Below, one piece after another: positions 11,418 to 22,366 of a stretch of 64,000 nucleotides of DNA (positions are counted from its first letter, which is position 1; every line of letters starts with the position of its first letter). Below the pieces are notes generated by a model that worked only from the letters and a program-made list of their open reading frames with translations, did not search any database and was not told where the DNA came from. The stretch spans positions 1,676,001-1,740,000 of the forward strand of contig JAHSVC010000072.1 in NCBI GenBank assembly GCA_021397845.1. Reading direction: 5' to 3'. The position numbers and the translations under genes are program-made. This stretch comes from Areca catechu (lineage: Eukaryota; Streptophyta; Magnoliopsida; Arecales; Arecaceae).

Positions 11418-13812
11418 ATGGAGGCTGGACCTTCCCAGCCTAGAACTCCTTCTTCCTCTGAAGAGGAGATGGAGGCGACGCGGTATGAATTTAGTAGGAG
11501 GCCCTCTCAAGGTCCTTTAGCCATTAGGGAACCCGGGTCTTCTCTTCCTCCCCATTTGGCTCTCCTTCCTCCTGCTCCTGCTCCTGCTCTTGTTTCCCTT
11601 CCTGAGCCTGAGCCTTCTCGGTTGACAGGTCTCGGAGGGATTGCTTCGATGATCTCTGCCGAGAATCTGGTGGCCATCCGGGGTGCATATGACATCCTTG
11701 AGTCCGTCCGGCTCTCTGTACCCCATCCCGGGGAGAGGGTCATGTCCAGTGGCCCTCAGCGGATCGCCTTCTATGAGGAGACCTTCGCCCGGGCCTCCGA
11801 TTTCCTGTTCATCCCTTCTTCCTTTCTTTCTTGACCACTACTACTGACTTGTTCTTGCCCAGTTGGTCCCTAATGCCATCAGAACGATTTTTGCTTCATC
11901 GTTCTGTGCCACTTCTACGGGATTGTTGCCCGTTTTTCTTTGTTCAGGGACCTTCTCACCCTGAAACGCCACCCCAAGTAAGTATTTTTTTTGCCTCGGT
12001 CGAGGAGATCGACTGGGCTTGAGCGACCCAGATCGGTCTCTCCTAATAGGAAACTCCTCCGGAAGCAACCGACCTCGACCTGTACGAGCTGCTCAGATCG
12101 ATCGAGATCCAATCTCTTGAGGTCTTGCTGTCGGAGCAGAATCTCCGTGAGGCCGAGGTCAACTCGGTGCGGGAGTCGGGTGAGTTTGACTGGCCACCCC
12201 CCTTTCGTTTCTTGCTTTGTTTTGTTTTCTTTTCTTTTTTCTCCCCCCCCCCCCCCTTTTTTGGCAGGGCTGACCTCATTTTTTCTGGTGCAGAGATGAG
12301 ATTTTCGATGGATGAGCTGCTCTCGTTTACCGAGGAGCGAGAGCAGGCAGCCAAGATGAGCGAGCCTGCTTCTTCGAAGAGGGCTCGAGTTTGACGACGG
12401 TGCGAGGCCGATGCGGCCGGGCCGGATGCACCTGTTTCAGTGCGGAGGCGGAAGAGGGCGGCCGAGCCCACCCGCCAGTCTTCAGGGCGGCAAGAGCTGG
12501 TGCCGGTGCCCGAGCCCAAGGTGGTCGTCTGCGCCAGGTCCCGCTGCTGCCGCCACCAGGACAGAAGTCCCTCCTCCAAAGGCCATTGATGTCGAGGAGG
12601 GAATGCCGAGAGAAGCAAGGCCGAGGTGGTGCCGAGCTCGCAACCGCACCAGATGGGCCTCACCCCCCGAGGGATCCGAGCCGGCGAGGGGGCAGGACAG
12701 GGACTACCGCCGAGTCCCTTTCTGCCTGGGACCCAATGTATCGCTAGTGAAGGACCCGGTGCTTGCCGAGCTGATGATGGACTTCTCCGTCCAGTCTTGC
12801 GACAAGTGAGAGGGGAGCGGGAGGCTCCTGGGGGACATCATCAGCTCGTCCTTCACCAACCTGTACGTCGTAAGTCCCTTTTCCCTTATTTCAATACTCT
12901 TTAGTCTTTTTCAGCACAGCACTGTAACTAACGTACTCCTTTGGTGCAGCATGGCAGGAAACTGATCCTCATCAGAGACTACTGCCGCATTGGACAAGGA
13001 GGGATAAGCAGCAGAGCGGAGCTGCTCGCATCCTGAGGGCTGAGGTGGGCCGAAGGACGCCGAGGTCTGGGAGGCCAACTCGAAGGCTAAAGCCTTCAGG
13101 CTGAGATCGCCGACGCCGCGCCGAGCAAAGAAGGAGCTCGAAGGAGAGCTCGAGTCGAAGAGGACTCGAGTAAAGGAGCTCCGAGCTGAGGTGGAGGCGG
13201 CAAAGGACAGGGCTTCCACTGCCGAGAAGAAAGTAGCGATCACGTAGGAGAGGATCGCCGCCATCAGCCGCACCGACGAGACCGTCGAGAAGGCGGCATC
13301 GATTGCTACCCGGCAGCACGAGCATGCCCAGAAGCAGCTAGAGGAGTTGCAGCAGCGGGAGGAGCTGCGAGAAAGAGGGCCGCCGACGCGGTGGCCGCCT
13401 TCAAGGCCTCCCCCGAATATATCAAAGACTTCAAGGAGGCGGCGACGGACTCCTTTGCCATGGGGTTCGCATACTGCCACCAACAGCTGCAGGGAATCCT
13501 ATCCGAGGAGTTACTGGCTGCGCTCCGGACCCCGAAGAAAAGCTCCTGCTCCGAAGGCAGCTGCAGGAGGGCAAGGGGCCGCTCCGGTTGGGTCAATTCC
13601 GCAAGTGGCCCCGGAGGCTGCCGAACCGACCTCGGTTTTGCGACGGCCAGGGCAGCATCACAGGAGAAGCAGTCGAGCCGGCCTCCTCGACAACCGTAGC
13701 TAAGTCCACCCTTCCAGCAGAGCCTGCTCAGGCGCGCGACCCTGCACCGGAGGTGGAAGAAGGGGAAGTCCCGGTCGTGCACCGCCAGGGGAGGAGCCGG
13801 TCTCGTAGTATA
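11418..13812 (+). pseudogene. Antisense gene of Tat-1 ('putative gypsy type transposon' family), intron-containing, frameshifted
   Basis: The gene lies on the strand opposite to gag-pol, between the 3' LTR and the tandem array. The ATG at 11418 opens a protein with an acidic and Pro-rich N-terminus. A conserved core follows (YDILESVRLSVPHPGERV, about 11685-11745), then a frameshift near 11800. Later segments are rich in Glu/Arg/Lys/Ala (about 13030-13400), which suggests a coiled coil. The reading ends at a TAG near 13812. Intron signals are visible: GTGAGT at about 12180 with acceptors CAG at 12268 or 12293, and GTAAGT at 12870 with CAG at 12947-12949. The family is known as an antisense ORF in Tat elements and its function is unknown. 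Exon joins are not fully resolved. Confidence 0.65.
12870..12949 (+). other. Intron in Tat-1 antisense gene
   Basis: The donor GTAAGT, a pyrimidine-rich centre and the acceptor TTTGGTGCAG define an 80-bp intron. It shows that this gene is arranged for plus-strand splicing, opposite to the element's own transcript. Confidence 0.6.
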
Positions 13813-14139
13813 GGACTTCTCTTATGCCCCTTTTATTTCTTTTTGTACTTTCTGCTATTTGTTTTTTCTTTGAACCGGGATGCCTGGTCTGTCAGGGCCC
13901 GGAAATGATGTACATCTTTCTTCAAAGTAATAGAAATGGACTTCATAAACGTAGTCTTTCTTCTTTCTGTGATGTGAATGTTCTCTTTTCCTCTTCTCCC
14001 CTCTCTTCTCTTTCCTTTCGATGCGAGGGTGTAGTGGAGGAGTTTAGGACTCGGGTGCCCGAGGGCCGCCCATATCTTGAATGCCTCGGAGCTAGGCTCG
14101 GGGCTTGATCTTCAGAAGCCGAGCCCAAGGAACATCGCC

Positions 14140-14960
14140 TCAGAGCCGGGCTCGGGGATGCACTGGCTGGAGAGTGTGTGGCTCGAAGGTCCCTTGGCCG
14201 GAGGTCTGAGCTCCGGTCTTGGGCTGGCATCCTGGAGCTGGGCTCGGGACGTTATTGACTGGAGAGCTGCTTGGCTCGAAGGTTCCCTTAGCTAGAGATC
14301 TAAGCTCCGGTCTTGGGCTGGCGTCCTGGAGCTAGGCTCGGGATGTTTGTTGACTGGAGAGCTGCTTGGCTCGAGGGTTCCCTTGGCCGGAGATCTGAGC
14401 TCCGGTATTGGGCTTGAGTGCCTGGGGCTTCCCAGGTCTTTGTGATGGAGGACTCTTCTCTGGGCTTTTGGTGCTGAGGAGCTAGGCTCGCAGCTTGAGT
14501 GCCTGGGGGCTTCCCAGGTCTTTGTGCCAGAGGCTCTTCTCCGGGCTTTGGTGCCGAGGAGCTAGGCTCGCGGCTTGAGTGCCTTGGGGCTCCCAGGTCT
14601 TTATGCCGGAGGACTCTTCCCTCCCGGGCTTTGGTGCCGAGGAGCTAGGCTCGCGGCTTGCTTGTTGGAGTCTGGGCTTCAGAACTTGATGCTTGAGGAC
14701 GTGGCTCAGGAGGTGGTGTCTTGGAGCTGGGCTCGAAGATGATGATAGCCGAGAAGATTTCCTTGTCCAAGATCTGAGCTCTGGTCTTGGGTTGGCATCC
14801 TGGAGCTGGGCTCGGGGACTTTGACAGTTGAGAGCGGTGTGGCTAGAGGTTTCCCTTGGCCAGGGATCTGAGCTCCGATCTTGGGTTGGCGTCCTGGAGC
14901 TAGGCTCGAGGACGTTGATGGCTGAGAGCGGCATGGCTCGGGAGTTGTTATCTTGGAGCC
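14140..14960. repeat. Tandem repeat, 94-bp unit (Tat-1 3' region)
   Basis: Units with the order GATCTGAGCTCCGGTCTTGGG, then CCTGGAGCTGGGCTCGGG, then GGCTCGAAGGTTCCCTTGG recur. The CCTGGAGCT core starts at 14231 and 14325 (94 bp apart) and again at 14799 and 14893 (94 bp apart). The two pairs are separated by a block of the 81-bp repeat. Tandem arrays in this position are known in Tat elements. Confidence 0.85.
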
Positions 14961-15480
14961 GGGCTCGAAGACGTGAGAACTTGATGTCCTGAGGGCATGG
15001 CTCAGATCTTCGTGCCGGAGGACTCTTCTCCGGGCTTTGGTGCCGAGGAGCTAGGCTCGAGGCTTGAGTGCCTGGGGGCTTCCTAGGTCTTCGTGCCGGA
15101 GGACTTTTCTCCGGACTTTGGTGCCGAGGAGCTAGGCTCGAGGCTTGAGTGCCTGGTCTTCCCAGGTCTTCATGCTGGAGGACTTTTCTCCAGGCTTTGT
15201 CGCCGAGGAGCTAGGCTCGAAGCTTGAGTGCCTAGGGGCTTCCCAGGTCTTCGTGCCGGAGGACTTTTGTCTGGGCTTTGTCGCCAAGGAGCTAGGCTCG
15301 AGGCTTGAGTGCCTGGGGGCTTCCCAAGTCCTTCGTGCCGGAGGACTTTTCCTCCGGGCTTTGTCACCGAGGAGCTAGGCTCGAGGCTTGAGTGCCTGGG
15401 GGCTACCCAGGTCTTCGTGCCGGAGGACTTTTCTCCGGGCTTTGTCACCGAGGAGCTAAGCTGAGGCTTGAGTTTCCTGC
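14400..15480. repeat. Tandem repeat, 79-83-bp unit (Tat-1 3' region)
   Basis: The unit runs CTTCCCAGGTCTTCGTGCCGG, then AGGACTTTTCTCCGGGCTTT, then GAGGAGCTAGGCTCG. The GCTAGGCTCG core starts at 14481, 14561, 14644, 15050, 15131, 15210, 15291 and 15374, with a degraded copy at 15455, so spacing is 79-83 bp. Three copies sit before and six after a 94-bp block. Both families share a GGAGCTRGGCTCG core, which suggests that one arose from the other. Confidence 0.9.
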
Positions 15481-15669
15481 AGAGGCAGATAAATTTTTGT
15501 GCGGAAAGGAATTTTATTTCTCATGGAGGGGACACTTACATCATTGATAATATCTCCTCAGATTACAAAGCATTCCAGGTCCGGGGCCATCTCTTCGCCA
15601 TCACAAATCTTCGAGGGTAATAGGCCCCCTAAGGGAGGCCATCGCCCCGCTATAAGGGGCTCCCCCAGT

Positions 15670-18600
15670 TCAGGATGGAGAGTTTTGCCGCATCTCCACC
15701 CAGGGGAGGGAGAGGGCCTCAGCCACCCTATAAGGGCTCTCCCAGTTCGGCGAGAGTTTGCCGCTCTCCCGGGGCTGGGATGCTTTTGCCCGATGCAGCA
15801 CCAGGTCGCCAGGTCGGAAGATCTTCTGCTTCACCCGCGCGTTGTAATATCGGGCGACTCGTTGCCAATAGGCCACCATCCGGAGCCGGGCTTTGTCCCT
15901 CGTCTTTTCAAGGAGATCAAGGTTGAGCAGGAGATGTGCCAATTTTTGGGCCTCATCGTACCGCTGCACCCGGAGTGTGGGCACGCCGAGCTCGACTGGG
16001 ATCACCGCTTTAGATCCAAAACGAGGTTGAAAGGTGTTTCGCCCGTTGTTGTTCTGGGCATTGTGTGGTAGGCTCACAGGACACTTGGAAGTTCTTCTGC
16101 CCATCTACCTTTCGCCTGGTCCAACATGGTGTGGAGTCCTTGAAGGATGGTTCGATTTGTCACCTCGACTTCGCCGTTGGTCTGGGGATGAGCAATCGAG
16201 GTGAAACGATGTTGGATCCCGTGCTCGGTGCAAAACCCTTTGAACTCCCGGTTGTCGAACTGTCTCCCATTGTCGATGATGATGTAATTGGGGAGCCCAA
16301 AGTGGAAAATGATGGACTTCCAAAGAATTGGCAAACATTGGCCTCTGTAATCCAAGCTAGCGGCTCTGTTTTGATCCATTTGGTGAAGTAGTCAATCGCC
16401 ACTAGTAGGAACTTCCGTTGCCCAGGCGCGGTGGAGAATGGTCCCAGGATGTCCATCCCCCATTGTATGAAAGGCCAGGGGGATGACAGTTGGGAGATCA
16501 GTGCAATCGGTAGGCACTGAATGGGGGAATGGTGCTGGCACTTGTCACACTTCTTGACGAAGTCGGTGGTGTCATCCCTCATCGTTTCCCAGAAGTATCC
16601 CTGGCGAAGGGCCTTGTACGCCAGAGTCCTCCCTCCTACATGATTTCCACATAGGCCCTCGTGTATCTCCTGGAGCACGAAGGCTGCCTCCATAGGCCTG
16701 AGGCACTTCAGGAGGGGATAGGAAAAAGATCGGCGGTAGAGCTGGCCGTCCATCAAGACGAAGCGGGTGGCCTTCCTTCTGATGAGGCCAGCTTCTCTGT
16801 GGTCTTCTGGCAATAGGCCGTCCTGGATATACTTGACGTACTTGTCCATCCAGCTCAGCTTGTGGGCTACTTGTTGCACCTCCTCGAGGCTTTCGTGGCT
16901 TAGATTCTCGAGATATTCGACATAAGCACGCCCCAGGGATGAGTCCGGTAGGGTTGTGAGCCTCGACAGTGCTTCCGCACGAGCGTTTTCTCCATGGGGG
17001 ATGTGGGAAACGTGGAAGTAATGGAAGCCTGCCATGCTCGAACGGACCTTCTCCAGGTACTTCATCATCTAGGGATCTTGGGCCTCATACTCTCCGGAGA
17101 CTTGTCCGGCAACCAGTTGGGAGTCGGTAAAATCTTGAAATTCTGTACGCCCAACTCGCGGGACACCTTCAGGCCGGCGAGGAGCGCCTCGTACTCTGCC
17201 TGGTTGTTTGTGGCGGGGAACTTGAAGCGAAGTGCACACTCCGTCACCACTCCATCGGAATTGGCGAGGATGAGACCTGCTCCGCTCCTGCAAGAATTGG
17301 AGGCTCCATCCATATGAAGGACCCAAGGGTCCCCAGGTGGGCTGGGCTCAGCTTGGCTCTCCGGGACCATCCGCTCTGGTTCCTCGGAAAGCCCTGTACA
17401 TTCGATCACGAAGTCGGCTAGGACTTGGGCTTTCTGCGATGACCTCAGCTGATATGCGATGTCGTACTCGCTCAGCGTCAGGGACCATTTGGCCAACCTT
17501 CTGGAAGTCTCGGGGTGGCTTAGCATGGTCCTCAGTGGCTGATCAGTCATAACCACGATGGGATACGCTTGGAAATAGGGCCTGAGGCACTTAGCAGACA
17601 TTATTAGTGCAAAAATAAATTTTTCGGAGCAGGTATACCTAATCTCCGCATCATGGAGTATTTTGCTGGTGTAGTATACCGGCTTCTGTGATCCGTCCTG
17701 GTCTGTACAGACAAGGACCGAGCTGACGGCCCCTGGTGTGACCGCCAGGTAGAGCAGGAGCTCTTCTCCTTCTGGTCTGGACAGCAGAGGTGGGGAGGTC
17801 AGGAACTCCTTCAGCTCTTTAAAAGCCGTCTTGCACTCCTCAGTCCAGGTGAAGTCGTGCATCTTGCGCAACGCTTTGAAGAAAGGGAGGCAGCGGTCAG
17901 CCAACCTCGAGATGAACCGGCTTAGGGCTGCAACCCTTCCCATCAGGCGTTGAACCTACTTCTTGGATGTTGGGTGCTCCATGTCAAGGATTGCTTGGAC
18001 CTCCGGATTTGCTTCGATGCCTCTCTGGGTGACATGAAGCCGAGAAATTTCCCGGTCGCCACCTCGAAGGCGCACTTCGCTGGATTGAGCTTCATCTAGT
18101 GCTTCCGGAGACTGTGAAAGGCCTCAGCGAGGTCGGCAACGTGGTTCGAGCTCGGTTTGCTCATAACGAGCATATCATCCATGTATACTTGTACATTCCT
18201 ACTAATTTGGTCCTTGAAGACCTTATTGACTAAACGTTGGTACGTGGCCCCAGCATTCTTCAGGCCAAAGGGCATCATCCTGTAGCAGTATGTCCCCCAA
18301 TCAATGATGAAGGCAGTATGCTCCTCGTCCCCTGGGTGCATCCGGATCTGATAGTACCCGGAGAATGCATCCATGAAGGAGAGCAGCCCGTGTCCTGAAG
18401 TGGCATCTACCAACTGATCTATCCTTGACAAAGGAAAGCTATCCTTCGGGCATGCTTTGTTGAGGTCGGTGTAGTCCACACAGATCCTCCACTTGCCATT
18501 ATTCTTTTTCACCATCACCACATTCGCCAGCCAGCTCGAATACTGTACTTCTCGGACGAAGCCGGCGGCTTGAAGTTTCTCACTTCCTCATTGATGGCCA

Positions 18601-19290
18601 CTTGCCTTTCTGGGATGAAGCTTCTCTTCTTCTGTCGAACCGGTCTGTACTTCGGATCGACATTAAGTTTGTGGGTGATGACTTCAGGGGGAATACCTGG
18701 CATGTCCGCTACTGTCCAGGCGAATACGTCCGCATTCGCCCGCAGGAACTCCAACAATGGAGCTTTCTCTTCTTCGGGCAGCTGGGCTCCGATCTACATG
18801 GTCTTCGTCTGGTCGGCCCCGAGCTGGCAGGGAAGCAAGCGTTCGACCGAGCCTCCCCTGGGGTCCTGGGCCCTCTGGTCGAGCTCTTCTGCTCTGGAGC
18901 CCTCCTCGGGCACCTGGGCCCGGAGAGGGTTGGAAACAGTGCTGCATTGGTTGAGGTGTACCCCTCATCTCTCCCATGCCGCAAGGGGTCGGAAATTGTA
19001 GGAGCCCTCTTGGTGGAGACGACGACGTCGAGGAGATTGAGCCCAGGTCGGCCTAGAATCACGTTGTAAGGCGAAGGGAACCTGACAACCATGAACGTCA
19101 TCATGATGGTGCTCTGCCGAGGTGGGGTCTCGGCAGTGACTGGGAGAGTGATTTCTCCCTCCACCCTTGCGGAGTCTCCCGTGAAACCAACAAGGGGGTA
19201 TATACAGGCTTAAGCTGAGTAGGGGAGAGATTCATCCTGGAGAAAGCATCGTAAAAAGTACATCCGTGGAGCTTCCACTATCTACCATGA
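15670..19290 (-). pseudogene. Tat-1 pol remnant: protease, reverse transcriptase, RNase H, second RNase H, integrase
   Basis: The polyprotein would process, copy and integrate the element. In order on the minus strand: a protease site VDSGSST at about 19265-19285 followed by VRFPSPYNVILGRPGLN near 19070; reverse transcriptase with DLNKACPKDSFPL near 18450 and the catalytic box YMDD at 18174-18185; a connection and first RNase H to about 17400; a second RNase H-like segment (WVLHMDGASN ... NNQAEYEALLAGL, about 17180-17330); and integrase with an HHCC zinc site (about 16500-16680), core motifs (AIDYFTKW, SIAHPQTNGEVE) and a C-terminal part (GDLVLHRA) near 15800. There are several frameshifts, for example near 18530, 17950 and 16370. 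YMDD is intact. Confidence 0.88.
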
Positions 19291-19299
19291 TGTGCATGC

Positions 19300-21050
19300 T
19301 TTGCGATCATCATCTCAACGAGCTCATTCCATCTCTCTGTGTCGGGGAGTACATTCTCAGAGTCGGATGGACGCGTGCTTAGCTCCCAGACGGCTTCTCG
19401 GTGGGGCGGTTGTCGATGGCTGCAGCTAGCGGAGACCAACGAGCGCCTGGGACTCTGGTCGAGTTCTACCCCCCACAATATTTTTCGAGGTAGCCCCTCT
19501 TGATGAGCTCTTCGATCTCCCACTTGAGATTGCGGTATTCCTTGGTGTCATGGCCGTGGTCATGGTAGAAGCGGCAATACTTCGTCTTATCCCGAGTGAA
19601 GGATGGCTTCTACGGCGGGGGACGCCTCAGATAGGTCTCGCCCTCGATCTCCATGAGGATCTTCGTTCTTGAGGCGAGAAGGGGAGTGAAGTTCCCCTGA
19701 GAGACGGGAGCGTTCCTTGGCCTTGGTGCTGGTCGGGAGTTCTGAGCTGGCAGTCCCGGCCTCTGCCCCCAGCATCAGCGTGTCGCCCCTTCAGCGCTGC
19801 GCCCGGTTCCTCCGCTCCTCTCCGTCCGTCCTCTGCAGCCCGATCTGCTTCTGTGCTCTCTCTCTTCGAGAGCCCTCCTCGCTTCTCTTTCACAGGCCTC
19901 TACTCTCATGAGTCCTTCCATCAACCGTCGCTCGCCTCACGTGGCATATACTTCCCGAAGAGCAGCTCAGCGAGTCCGGGCTCTATCAGCGAAGTCGGCT
20001 CATGCCCTCGCTTTAGGGCCAGCTTGCAGGCTCCTGTAGATCTCCGGCTGATGGATATAGAGCTCAGGTCCTGTACCTGGACTGTCTGCCTCACGTGGCA
20101 TCTTCCGACAGGCATCAAAATGGGCTAAGAACTTCTGCCCTAGCTGGGCGAAGGAATGATGCTTTCCGGCTCGAGACAGGTGAACCATCCCGAGCTGCCT
20201 TCCGAAGGGTTGCAAGGAATACGACGAACAAGAGAGTGTCAGTGGCCCCCTGGACCCTCATGAGGCCCGGTAACTTTCCAGGTGGTCTAGGGGGTCGATG
20301 GTCCCGTCGTAAAGATCCACCTGCGGCATGCGGAACCGACGGGGAATCGGCTCCGCCTGGATCTCTTGGGAGAATGGGGGCGGGCGTCATAGCCCGCTGG
20401 CTCGCTAGTGGAGCCAGGCAAGTTGGCGAACCAGCGAGCAAACTCTGCCAGCTTGCGGTTATGCTCCTCCAGGCGCTTCTCCGCCATGCGCCTGATGGCT
20501 TCGTCTGTGGACCCCTTCGCTGAGAGGGGCAAGGAAGGTGACATGGACGCACGGCGCCCATGGCGAGGAGCTTTGCCCCTCCTACCTTGGCGGGGTTTGG
20601 GTGCCCCCCGGTCAAGGTGGGGCAAGCAGCTTTCTTCGTCGATAGAGCTGGCCCGCCGTTGCTTCATTAGGGCCTGATGGGTACCCCGAGGGTCTGTAAC
20701 TACTCGCATCTGCGAAGCCCTTCCATGGAAGGAACGCAAGCTGTCGCGGGGTGCCGCGGTGTGGGCCATGGGAGTTTCCGACTGCTGGTGGGTAGCCAGA
20801 GACCGATGCGGGTGCTGATGCTGGAGCTGGCGCATTGCTGCAGTGAGAGTATGCATCTGCTGGGCAAGTGTAGTCAGTTGGGTCTCCAGTAGGGGGGTTG
20901 AACCGGGGCAGGTAGCTCCATCTCCGGTCCATGCGGGTTCCCGTGGGAAGGGGATGCCTCCGCACGGTCGGGAGACGCTCCCCTAGCCCGGGTGGTCACC
21001 ATCCTCCCGATGGACTGGCTAAGCGGGACCTGAACTGGATCAAGTGTCAT
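19300..21050 (-). pseudogene. Tat-1 gag remnant
   Basis: Gag forms the particle that packages element RNA. The minus-strand frames hold MAEKRLEEHNRKLAEFARWF near 20430-20490, RRFRMPQVDLYDGTIDPLDHLE near 20290-20340 spread over two frames, MRVQGATDTLLFVVFLATLR near 20200-20260, and FAQLGQKFLAHFDACRKMPR near 20100-20155. Frameshifts separate these pieces. A typical gag C-terminal segment (HDTKEYRNLKWEIEELIKRG) lies near 19500-19560. The likely start is near 20970-21050. Confidence 0.75.
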
Positions 21051-21057
21051 TTTGACG

Positions 21058-21077
21058 CCCCTTCCTGGCACGCCAAT
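21058..21077 (-). other. Primer-binding-site region of Tat-1
   Basis: Directly downstream of the 5' LTR in the element's sense is TTGGCGTGCCAGGAAGGGG. The TGGCG...CCAGG form matches what I recall just inside the 5' LTR of several Tat elements. The matching tRNA is not assigned. Confidence 0.5.
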
Positions 21078-21078
21078 C

Positions 21079-22361
21079 TATTGCCACCCAAATCGCCATG
21101 GCCCGTAGCTGCTGGTGGCGTCGGGTGTTCCACGTCCGCCCGCGGGAGATACCTCCGTGCCTCGGGACCTGCAAGAAAGCCAACACCATGACCCGGGCCG
21201 GGGATTCCGGCGGGGGCACTTCGACGGTCAAGTCAATGACGATCCAGGGGAACAGATGCTCCTGGTCGAGCCCCTCTGGATGAGCTCCACGCTAGGAGGA
21301 GTGGAGTGTATGAGAGTGTGAGTGTGAGTTGGGGGATGTGGTGGCCGAGGTGGTCTTGCCCTCCTGTCTGGCCTCTCCCCCTTCTCCTCTTTCTCTTTGT
21401 GGTGGTTGTGTTGTTGGAAAAATTGGTTCCTCTCTTGTTGAGAGAATGTTGTTATGTTGCAATATGAGTGCTGTTACCTCCTTTTTGCTTACTCTGGCCA
21501 AGTTTTCTACTTTGGCTTGCCTCGGGGTTCTCTCGTGCTGTCAGACGGGTACGACGATATATCGTGCCATAGACGGGACGCCTTCTTTATTAGGTAGCTG
21601 GAGAAGCTTCTACATGCCTCTGACATTCCTTTTGTTTGCCCTTTCTGGAAGCCTGGTAGGACCTCGACTGTTGTGCCGCCGCTCTCGGGAACTGTGCTCC
21701 TTGGTGGGGTCTTTTCTCTGGTTGTACGGTAGGTCGGTAGAGGGCATGGTGCCTTGATGTGAGCTTCCTTTCTTTCTGGTGTGAATGGCGGCCGCGGGCA
21801 TTAATGGCGACGTGATGGGTGCTGTCGTACGGTCCTAGGGGGCCCGCCACCGTCTTCAGGAGGGGGCGTGCTGCTCCCTTGGTGGTTGGTGCCTCGATCT
21901 GAGATGGGGGTCGAGCTGGGAAGATGGGGCCCACTTGTAAGGGACCCGCCTCCCGGTGGCTCGGCTGTGTGGAGGGAGGCCGGGCTCAACTCCGAGCCAA
22001 GGGGCCTAGCTTTGACCGAGCTCGGGCTAGCAGAGGTGGATGATGTGCGCCCAGTCCAGGGGACCCGGCCTCGAAGGGGATCCATGTGGCGGAGGAGGCT
22101 TGAGCTGAGCTCCAGACCACGGGGCCCGACATCGGGCTTGAAAGGTCTGCCTCTGGTGGGGTTTGAGCTCGGCTCCGACCTAGGCATCCCGACTTGGCGG
22201 GGACCAACTTGGCGGAGGACGGAACCCGGCTTCGACGGGCGACCCTGTTGAGATTGGGGAGCTCAGCCCGGCGAAGGAGCCCATGGTGGGAATCCAGTGT
22301 GGCGTCCAATGAGGGCTCCACGTCAGGCTCCTTGCTCCACGTCAGCGATCCGGTCACATCA
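21079..22361 (-). repeat. 5' LTR of Tat-1
   Basis: It aligns end to end with 9596-10865. In the element's sense it starts TGATGTGACCGG at 22361. The terminal CA has mutated to TA at the inner end (21079-21080). Confidence 0.85.
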
Positions 22362-22366
22362 ATAGG
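22362..22366. repeat. Target-site duplication, right side of Tat-1 (ATAGG)
   Basis: Partner of ATAGA at 9591-9595 with one mismatch. Confidence 0.65.

Larger units (their letters stand above)
9596..22361 (-). mobile_element. Tat-lineage Ty3/gypsy LTR retrotransposon (Tat-1), inserted in LINE-2
   Basis: The element is transcribed on the minus strand. From its 5' end it has the 5' LTR (21079-22361), a primer-binding-site region, gag, protease, reverse transcriptase, two RNase H-like segments, integrase, a tandem-repeat array, an antisense gene, a purine tract and the 3' LTR (9596-10865). A second RNase H domain, a long region after integrase, and an antisense ORF of the 'putative gypsy type transposon' family are known traits of the Tat lineage. 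All polyprotein frames are broken, so this copy is inactive. The flanking LINE sequence is co-linear across the insertion. Confidence 0.88.
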
